Below are positions 6,144-10,041 of a stretch of DNA of 10,041 nucleotides, one piece after another. The position numbers and the translations under genes were made by a program. The stretch is from NCBI GenBank assembly GCA_002503705.1, contig DASH01000030.1, positions 1 to 10,041 of the forward strand. Direction: 5' to 3'. The notes below the pieces were generated by a model. The model searched no databases and was not told where the DNA came from. It saw only the letters and a list, made by a program, of their open reading frames with translations. How positions within the stretch are numbered: position 1 is the first letter of the stretch; each line of letters opens with the position of its first letter. The stretch comes from Candidatus Woesearchaeota archaeon UBA153 (GTDB lineage Archaea; Nanobdellota; Nanobdellia; Woesearchaeales; UBA525).

Positions 6144-6216
6144 TGGGGCTGCGAGGATTTGAACCCCGGTTAGGCGGCCCCGAACCGCCTGTGATACCAA
6201 GCTACACTACAGCCCC
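6144..6216 (-). tRNA. tRNA-Pro, anticodon CGG
   Basis: A full cloverleaf on the minus strand, 73 nt. The acceptor GGGGCTG pairs with CAGCCCC and is followed by discriminator A. The D arm contains AGCTTGGTA. The anticodon stem GGCGG/CCGCC encloses the loop TTCGGGG with CGG at positions 34-36. The T arm CGGGG/CCTCG has loop TTCAAAT. The GGGG acceptor, A73 and G35-G36 fit proline. No CCA is encoded (TTC follows). It reads CCG codons. No intron is seen. It lies 15 bases downstream of a tRNA-like sequence that shares most of its 5' half, and no clear TATA box sits directly upstream, so it may come from a longer minus-strand transcript. Confidence 0.93.
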
Positions 6217-6231
6217 GTTGAAGGTGTTTTA

Positions 6232-6308
6232 GGGGGCTCGACGACTTGCGGGAGGAGACCCCCGCTTCCCAGGGTAGCGACGCTGATGCCGAGCTACACT
6301 ACAGCCCC
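6232..6308 (-). pseudogene. tRNA-like sequence with a tRNA-Pro 5' half but no T-loop
   Basis: A 77-nt minus-strand sequence, placed in tandem before tRNA-Pro(CGG). Its first 24 bases match that tRNA with two changes in the D loop, and its 3' end AGCCCC (6233-6238) pairs with the first six bases GGGGCT. Between them the sequence diverges: the D stem lacks its closing pair, the candidate anticodon arm CGCT/AGCG has a nine-base loop ACCCTGGGA, the hairpin GCGGGGG-TCTC-CTCCCGC stands where a T arm would be, and the invariant GTTC.A..C is absent. The discriminator would be C. It is most simply a decayed or rearranged tRNA-Pro copy. A split or intron-bearing tRNA part, or a tRNA-derived RNA, remains possible. 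Confidence 0.5.
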
Positions 6309-6326
6309 TTGATAAAAGACGTTTGT

Positions 6327-6454
6327 GTTTGTTGAGCATCTTCGAAACGCGGGATGTTGTCGTCGTGGGTCCTGCGTCCCCGGATGGGGCGTCCCCCCGC
6401 GACGGACTCGCTGTTCATTCCGCAGGCGTTTCGACCTGAGGATGCTCAACAAAC
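6327..6454 (-). ncRNA. Predicted 128-nt folded RNA downstream of rps15
   Basis: The ends form a perfect 14-bp inverted repeat (6327-6340 with 6441-6454). Inside it is a 9-bp stem TCGAAACGC/GCGTTTCGA (6342-6350 with 6426-6434), separated by a lopsided 1/6 internal loop, then a long bulged stem (6359-6369 with about 6395-6407) capped by a C/G-rich hairpin. CCTGCG (6371-6376) is complementary to CGCAGG (6421-6426), which would make a pseudoknot. The hairpin shares 14 bases (6377-6390) with the opposite strand of 7176-7189, inside the 129-nt RNA element. The strand is uncertain; minus is preferred because rps15, the tRNA-like sequence and tRNA-Pro are all on minus and because the shared hairpin then has the same sense. 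It could instead be an rps15 3' UTR structure or terminator. Confidence 0.5.
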
Positions 6455-6476
6455 GTGTTGTTAAAAAACGTTTCGT

Positions 6477-6932
6477 CTACTCGACGTAGATCTTGATCTT
6501 CTCCGGGTCGTACTTCCACGTCGTCGGGATCGCGCCCGTGCGCTTGTAGTACTTCGCGAGCCGGTTGATCTTGCTCTCGGTGAGTTGCAGGCCGTGCTTC
6601 GCGCTCTGGTCCTTCCGGTTCTCTTCTTGGTGCTTGCGGATGAGGACCGCTTTGCGCATCAACGCCATCAGGTCTTCCGGAATTTCCGGGAGGATTTTCT
6701 TCTCGGCGAGGAGTTGCTTGACCGTCTTCCCGGTGAGCGCTTTCACGCTCGGCACGCCGTACTCGTCGCGCAGGAACAATCCGATCTTGCTCAGGCTCTT
6801 TCCCTCTTTCGCGTACTTGAAGACGAGCATCTCGACCTCTTTCGGCTTGAGCGAGACCCACGTGGGCGTCGTCAGTTTCGCCGGCTTTTTCGAGCCGCTC
6901 TTCCCTTTCTTCCTTGAATGCATACGAGCCAT
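6477..6932 (-). CDS. rps15: Small-subunit ribosomal protein S15 (archaeal uS15)
   Basis: A 151-residue protein of the archaeal/eukaryotic uS15 (S13e) type, the usual length. It has a basic N-terminus (MARMHSRKKGKSGSKKP), the N-terminal S13/S15 region with PTWV and a helix to about residue 60 (LSKIGLFLRDEYGVPSVKAL), and the S15 core with LTESKINRLAKYYKRTGAIP and the archaeal ending WKYDPEKIKIYVE. It binds the central domain of 16S rRNA during 30S assembly. Start ATG 6932 is chosen over the longer frame because the family starts with M-[AG]-R-[ML]-H-[ST] and GAGGGA lies four bases upstream. The predicted promoter at 7056-7070 leaves a leader of about 105 bases, long for this region, so leader-based control is possible but no specific element is recognised. 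Confidence 0.97.
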   Translation of the reverse strand: MARMHSRKKGKSGSKKPAKLTTPTWVSLKPKEVEMLVFKYAKEGKSLSKIGLFLRDEYGVPSVKALTGKTVKQLLAEKKILPEIPEDLMALMRKAVLIRKHQEENRKDQSAKHGLQLTESKINRLAKYYKRTGAIPTTWKYDPEKIKIYVE

Positions 6933-7055
6933 GCTATCCCTCTGTGTTGTTGCGGAACGTGAGGAACGGGAGAAACCTTGTCTCCGCGTCCAAGCGAGCG
7001 AAAGCCTTGAAAGACCGTCGCTTCCCAACCGCGTCGTACGAGGCGAGAACGCGGA

Positions 7056-7070
7056 ACCTTTTTTAAAGGT
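7056..7070. promoter_or_regulatory. Near-palindromic, possibly bidirectional TATA box
   Basis: ACCTTT-TTT-AAAGGT reads as a TATA-like sequence on both strands. On minus it would start transcription at about 7037, upstream of rps15. On plus it would start at about 7090, about 20 bases before the 129-nt RNA element. The placement fits a divergent promoter, but no strand-specific BRE is clear. Confidence 0.45.
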
Positions 7071-7110
7071 ACCGGTGGACTCTCAGACGAGAAAGCCTTC
7101 GTCAGTATCA

Positions 7111-7239
7111 GCGCTGCCACCGTCCTTAAGGGCGAGCGAAAGAAGTGAGGGGGAGAAGCGGTTGCGGTGGGGGGTGCCCCATCCGGGGAGGACCGCATTC
7201 CACGTTCTCATCGCTGAGCGAGCTGGACGGTGGCGGCGC
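7111..7239 (+). ncRNA. 129-nt structured RNA element, copy 1
   Basis: The terminal stem P1 is 15 bp (7111-7125 with 7225-7239, one G-U pair). After its 5' strand comes a conserved TTAAGGGCGAGCGA; before its 3' strand comes a conserved GAGCGAGCT. In between is a hairpin closed by TGCGGT/ACCGCA (7163-7168 with 7192-7197) with a G/C-rich interior containing GCCCCATCCGGGGA (7176-7189). A second copy, also 129 nt, is at 9641-9769 on minus. The inner six pairs of P1 are the same in both, while the outer pairs differ and stay complementary, which favours a functional RNA fold over a repeat held by DNA sequence. It lies between rps15 and the PRPP synthase gene, upstream of the latter's own TATA box. 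I do not recognise the family. Confidence 0.65.
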
Positions 7240-7281
7240 GAAAACGTCGAGGAATGTCGCCAAACCCTCCTGCTCGAGCGT

Positions 7282-7303
7282 GCGAGCTGGACGGTAGCGT
7301 CGC
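7282..7303 (+). repeat. Orphan copy of the 3' segment of the 129-nt element
   Basis: GCGAGCTGGACGGT at 7282-7295 repeats 7218-7231, 64 bases downstream, and is followed by a related AGCGTCGC. No matching 5' arm with CCGTCC is found next to it, so it looks like a partial duplication of the element end. The rest of 7240-7345 shows no gene that I can support. Confidence 0.5.
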
Positions 7304-7345
7304 AGAACGCTTTTATGACTACTCTGGAAGAGTCACGACGAGGAT

Positions 7346-7353
7346 AACTTTAA
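7346..7353 (+). promoter_or_regulatory. TATA box of the PRPP synthase gene
   Basis: AACTTTAA at 7346-7353 gives an expected start at about 7375 and a leader of about 40 bases before ATG 7415. The leader carries the G-rich ribosome-binding stretch GGGGTGGAG at 7401-7409. Confidence 0.6.
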
Positions 7354-7414
7354 GAACCGTCCAAGATTCCTCTCTTCCGTTCAGCAATGAACGCTCCGAG
7401 GGGGTGGAGTCTCA

Positions 7415-8599
7415 ATGAACAACCAGCCGGTCCCGCTCATCTTACCGACGCCGAGCGGCTACAACATCGCGCGCGGCATCGAGCACTTCTTGCAGTCGAA
7501 ATACCTGCCCGAGCGTCCCGTTCCGCTCGTCGACGCTGACCTGTGGGTGCCGACGCGGTTCCGCGTCTTCGGCGACACGGGCCGCATCGTCGAGCTGCAG
7601 CGCCACCTGCGCGGCGCGGACATCTACGTCGTCGGCGACGTGCAGAGTCAGGCCACGATTGTTCCCGACTTCAAGCGCGTCATCCACCTCGGGCATGACA
7701 TCACGCTCTGGAAGGACGCGTACCGCGTCACGGACAACAAGGGCTCCTCGCTCGAGACGCGATCGACCAAGCTGCCCATCGACCAGAACTTCATGGACCT
7801 CCTCCGGACAATCGAGGCGGCGCGCAACGCGGGGAAGGAACGCACGCGCATCACCGCAGTCTTGCCGTTCTTCCCGTACAGTCGGCAAGACCGCCGCGGC
7901 GGCCGGTACAGCCTCGACTCGAAGCTCGCGACGACGCTCTTGGAAGCGAGCGGCGTCAACCACATCCTCACGCTCGACGTGCATAACCCTTCCGCGATGG
8001 AGTCCGCCGTGAACGCGCCGATGTTCGTCGACCAGATGACTGCGACGTACACGTTCCTCGGCGTCCTCCGCGCGCACCCGGAGTGGTACCCGTTGGAGAA
8101 CCTCTACTTCGTCGCGCCGGACAGCGGCGCCCTCGAGCGGAACAAGGTGTACGCGGAAGAGCTCGGCTGCCCGGTCAACTATATCTACAAGCGCCGCGAC
8201 CGGTCCAAGGCGAATGTCGTCGACGGCATGTTCGGCTTCGCCGGCGACCCGAAAGGGCTGGAGAGCAAGGACGTCATCCTTGTCGACGACATGATCGATA
8301 GCGGCGGCACGCTCATCCAGGCGGCGGAGTACTTGCGCTCGTTGCGCGTCCACAGCGTGACGGCAGTCACGACGCACCCCGTCTTCTCCTATCCCGCGTT
8401 CGAACGGTTGGATGACGCGTACGCGCGCGGCCTCTTGACGCGCGTCTTCGCGACGAACGCGGTCACGCTCAAATCGAGGGACTGGGACAAGTACCGCGAC
8501 TGGCTCTGCCCGGTCGATATCACGAAGTACTTCGCGAAAGCCATCGACCGGTTGAACAGGGACGAATCGATCAGCGAGCTCTTGAAAGAGACAGGGTAG
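7415..8599 (+). CDS. prs: Ribose-phosphate pyrophosphokinase (PRPP synthase), long form
   Basis: A 394-residue enzyme that transfers pyrophosphate from ATP to ribose 5-phosphate, making PRPP for purine, pyrimidine, histidine and tryptophan synthesis. Visible motifs: FFPYSRQDR (152-160) for ATP binding, DVHNPSA (188-194), APDSGA (234-239), the flexible-loop KRRDRSKANVV (259-269) with the expected catalytic Lys and Arg, and the PRPP loop VILVDDMIDSGGTL (287-300). Two phosphoribosyltransferase-like folds are expected. Archaeal enzymes are usually about 285-320 residues. The extra length comes from inserts in the N-terminal half (about 30-55 and 95-120) and a longer C-terminus (about 350-394). 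Start ATG 7415 is supported by GGGGTGGAG at 7401-7409. It has its own TATA box, and its stop is three bases from that of the opposing nuclease gene. Confidence 0.93.
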   Translation: MNNQPVPLILPTPSGYNIARGIEHFLQSKYLPERPVPLVDADLWVPTRFRVFGDTGRIVELQRHLRGADIYVVGDVQSQATIVPDFKRVIHLGHDITLWKDAYRVTDNKGSSLETRSTKLPIDQNFMDLLRTIEAARNAGKERTRITAVLPFFPYSRQDRRGGRYSLDSKLATTLLEASGVNHILTLDVHNPSAMESAVNAPMFVDQMTATYTFLGVLRAHPEWYPLENLYFVAPDSGALERNKVYAEELGCPVNYIYKRRDRSKANVVDGMFGFAGDPKGLESKDVILVDDMIDSGGTLIQAAEYLRSLRVHSVTAVTTHPVFSYPAFERLDDAYARGLLTRVFATNAVTLKSRDWDKYRDWLCPVDITKYFAKAIDRLNRDESISELLKETG

Positions 8600-8602
8600 A
8601 AT

Positions 8603-9559
8603 TCACAACTCTTCCATGGCTTCCGCGACCGCGTGGGGCGGCGGCGCGGGTTCTGGGCGTTGAGGTCTGCCGTTGTTCCCTGTGTTCGTTCCGCCGGACG
8701 CGGGCAGTTCTTTGCCTAAGTAGCAGTACTCGTAGTAGTCGCACTGTCCCGTGCTCCACTTGCACAACGGCCCCGGCTTCTTGGGATAGTCGCGCACGTC
8801 CCGGGTCTTCGTGCCGAGGTGGACTTCTTGCACGTCGCGCTTCGCCTTCTCCACCATGGCCGGAGTCACTTCCAAGAGCCGTTCGACGCCGTCTTTCAAG
8901 AAGAAGATGCCGACCAAGTCCGGCGTCCTGAACTTCTCCTGGTAGAGCATCGCGTAAATCGAGAGTTGGACTTCGTACTCCTCGGTAATCTCCGCTTTCC
9001 GGCTCGTCTTGTAGTCGAGGATGATCGTCTTGCCGGCCTCGTCGTGAATCGCGTCCATGTAGCCGCGCACGTGGTGCTCGCGCGAGAGGAACTCGACCTC
9101 GCGCGCCGGCGTCACCGCCGTCCACGCCTCCTTGACCGGCAGGAACCGGGTGAAGTATTTGATCTTGCTTGTGAAGTAGTCGAAATAGTTCCCAATCATG
9201 CGGCCGGTCTCGTCGTAATACCCTTGCAGCTCCTCTCGCGTCAAGCCGAGCTTCTCGAGCTCCGCTTGGTGGGCGTTCCACGAGCGCTTGAACACCTCGT
9301 TCAGGACGACTTTCATCGTCATGAAGAATCCGTCGACGGTTTCGGGGACTCGCGTCACGTCCGTGTTGAAGAACTTGTCGAGCGCGTCGTGCACGATGGT
9401 GCCGCGCACGAGATGGATGCTCGGTAGCGAGGGGAGGTTGCCGATGTACCGGTAGTAGTACTTGCGCGGGCACTGCCGCCACAGGTTGATGCTGCTCGGG
9501 CTCTGGATGCGAGCAACTCCTTTCGGAGTCGCCGTGCTCGTGAGCGGTTGAGAAACCAT
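8603..9559 (-). CDS. PD-(D/E)XK nuclease of the RecB/Cas4 type with a probable Fe-S cluster
   Basis: A 318-residue protein in the Cas4/RecB-like part of the PD-(D/E)XK superfamily, expected to act on single-stranded or end-containing DNA. Active-site pattern: His57 in RGTIVHDAL, Asp169 in RGYMDAI, Asp182 and Lys184 in ILDYKTS, and Gln198 with Tyr202 in EVQLSIYAMLY. Four cysteines are placed as in Fe-S members: Cys30 in LWRQCPRKYYY, and Cys266, Cys273 and Cys279 near the C-terminus. The last 40 residues are Pro/Gly/Ala/Asn-rich and look disordered. Start ATG 9559 is preferred to the upstream TTG because the TATA box at 9581-9590 places transcription start at about 9560, giving a leaderless message. 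No CRISPR array or other cas gene is in the window, so a general repair role is more likely than adaptation. Confidence 0.88.
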   Translation of the reverse strand: MVSQPLTSTATPKGVARIQSPSSINLWRQCPRKYYYRYIGNLPSLPSIHLVRGTIVHDALDKFFNTDVTRVPETVDGFFMTMKVVLNEVFKRSWNAHQAELEKLGLTREELQGYYDETGRMIGNYFDYFTSKIKYFTRFLPVKEAWTAVTPAREVEFLSREHHVRGYMDAIHDEAGKTIILDYKTSRKAEITEEYEVQLSIYAMLYQEKFRTPDLVGIFFLKDGVERLLEVTPAMVEKAKRDVQEVHLGTKTRDVRDYPKKPGPLCKWSTGQCDYYEYCYLGKELPASGGTNTGNNGRPQRPEPAPPPHAVAEAMEEL

Positions 9560-9580
9560 GTCTCGCTGAAGCAAGACGCT

Positions 9581-9590
9581 CTTAAAAAAG
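9581..9590 (-). promoter_or_regulatory. TATA box of the nuclease gene, leaderless start
   Basis: On minus, CTTTTTTAAG at 9590-9581 lies about 25 bases before ATG 9559, the normal archaeal spacing from TATA to transcription start. No Shine-Dalgarno sequence precedes the ATG, consistent with leaderless translation. Confidence 0.65.
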
Positions 9591-9640
9591 GTTCTCCTTG
9601 GTTGACCAGTGGGGTTTCAGTCGGAATTCCTCGTCCTCCT

Positions 9641-9769
9641 CATCGTCGCCGTCCAGCTCGCTCTTCTCTCGTTGAAGCCGAGATGCAGGTCCTTCCCGGC
9701 TGGAGCGTCCCCTCCCGCATTCGACGTTTTTCTTCACGTGATCGCTCGCCCTTAAGGACGGCGACGATG
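9641..9769 (-). ncRNA. 129-nt structured RNA element, copy 2
   Basis: Minus-strand copy of the element at 7111-7239. P1 is 14 perfect pairs (plus-strand 9756-9769 with 9641-9654). The 20-base block of copy 1 (7120-7139) recurs at 9742-9761, the central hairpin is TGCGGG/CCTGCA with one G-U pair, and GAGCGAGCTGGACGG recurs before the 3' end. The spacing between blocks is the same within one to two bases. An extra hairpin TCTCG-GCTTCAA-CGAGA follows the central one here but is not obvious in copy 1. It sits between an upstream minus-strand gene (stop at 9794) and the nuclease promoter. No TATA box is evident directly before it, so it may be processed from the upstream gene's transcript. Confidence 0.65.
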
Positions 9770-9793
9770 GTGTCAAGAATTGGTGGCGGGTGT

Positions 9794-10041
9794 CTAGTTC
9801 GGCTTGCCGTTCCACTCGAGCGGGGGGATGAACTCTCCCTTGACGATGTTCTCGCTCTTCAAACGGTACAGCAGGTCGACCTGTTCGAGGACGTGCGGGT
9901 TCCAGACGAGGCCGCCGCCCATCGCGCGCACGTCGGGGTGTTCGCCTTTCTCTTTCTTGACTTGTTCTTCAATCGCTGCGAAGAGGTCGAACGCGTCTTC
10001 AATCATCGTCAGGTGGAACTGATGTCTGACATCTGAATGGT
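9794..10041 (-). CDS. C-terminal part of an unrecognised protein, partial
   Basis: The frame ends at TAG (9794-9796) and stays open to the window edge, giving about 82 residues. The part from Met at 10006 reads as a helical, mixed-charge segment (MIEDAFDLFAAIEEQVKKEK) followed by RAMGGGLVWNPHVLEQVDLL and the ending PPLEWNGKPN. The pattern and composition look like a real cytoplasmic protein, but I cannot name the family. It may be a complete 70-residue protein from ATG 10006, since the few codons upstream (cat, tca, gat, aga) are less G/C-ending than the rest; however, no ribosome binding site or TATA box supports that start, so a longer gene running off the window is preferred. Confidence 0.5.
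   Translation of the reverse strand, partial: HSDVRHQFHLTMIEDAFDLFAAIEEQVKKEKGEHPDVRAMGGGLVWNPHVLEQVDLLYRLKSENIVKGEFIPPLEWNGKPN

Noticed and set aside
6872..7198. Minus-strand open frame upstream of rps15
   Set aside because: It overlaps the rps15 start, promoter and the structured RNA, has a low-complexity composition, and no ribosome binding site or family pattern.
7111..7239. The repeated 129-nt elements as MITE-like mobile elements with terminal inverted repeats
   Set aside because: The outer eight or nine pairs of the inverted repeats differ between copies while staying complementary. A transposase-recognised end should keep its sequence. I also see no target-site duplication. Not fully excluded.
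8603..9559. Cas4 as a sign of a CRISPR system
   Set aside because: No direct-repeat array, leader or other cas gene is present in 10 kb, and PRPP synthase is the neighbour.
9582..9815. Minus-strand 77-codon frame between the partial gene and the nuclease gene
   Set aside because: It covers the second RNA element and the nuclease promoter, and its start lies inside the end of the upstream gene. The residue pattern looks translated from structured RNA, not from a protein gene.

Overview
The window reads as archaeal genomic DNA. It encodes an archaeal/eukaryotic-type ribosomal protein S15. Its promoters have TATA boxes about 25 bases upstream of several start codons, with no room for a leader. 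Its Shine-Dalgarno sequences are of the GAGGTGA type, and the one clear tRNA lacks an encoded CCA. Coding regions are GC-rich with strong G/C preference at third positions. I cannot name the lineage from the sequence alone; the gene set would suit a DPANN or related archaeon, but that is a guess.

Bases 1-4580 form one plus-strand storage-polysaccharide cluster, probably an operon: the C-terminus of a GT-B glycosyltransferase, a GH57 amylase-type enzyme, two small proteins sharing one domain (one with a lysine-rich histone-H1-like tail, one with a C-terminal membrane anchor), and a GT3 (eukaryotic-type) glycogen synthase. Good ribosome binding sites precede each start.

Bases 4600-6080 hold two consecutive convergent gene pairs built on the same plan. 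Each has a short plus-strand product (a 41-aa protein in the first, a predicted 88-nt structured RNA in the second) meeting a 162-aa minus-strand protein (a PIN-domain nuclease in the first, an unrecognised protein in the second). The two plus-strand promoters are near-copies of each other, as are the two minus-strand promoters, and all four share an upstream TCTTCCG box. This looks like a pair of co-regulated, toxin-antitoxin-like modules.

Bases 6140-7240 are rich in RNA. On the minus strand they carry rps15, then a 128-nt strongly folded element, a tRNA-like sequence with no T-loop, and tRNA-Pro(CGG). On the plus strand at 7111-7239 is a 129-nt element with a 15-bp terminal stem. A second 129-nt copy lies on the minus strand at 9641-9769. 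The two copies keep short conserved segments, while the outer stem changes sequence and stays fully paired. This is covariation expected of a structured non-coding RNA, and I do not recognise the family. It is the most interesting signal in the window.

Bases 7346-9559 carry a PRPP synthase gene (plus) meeting tail-to-tail a Cas4/RecB-like PD-(D/E)XK nuclease gene with four cysteines (minus). No CRISPR array or cas neighbour is visible. The window ends inside an unrecognised minus-strand gene.
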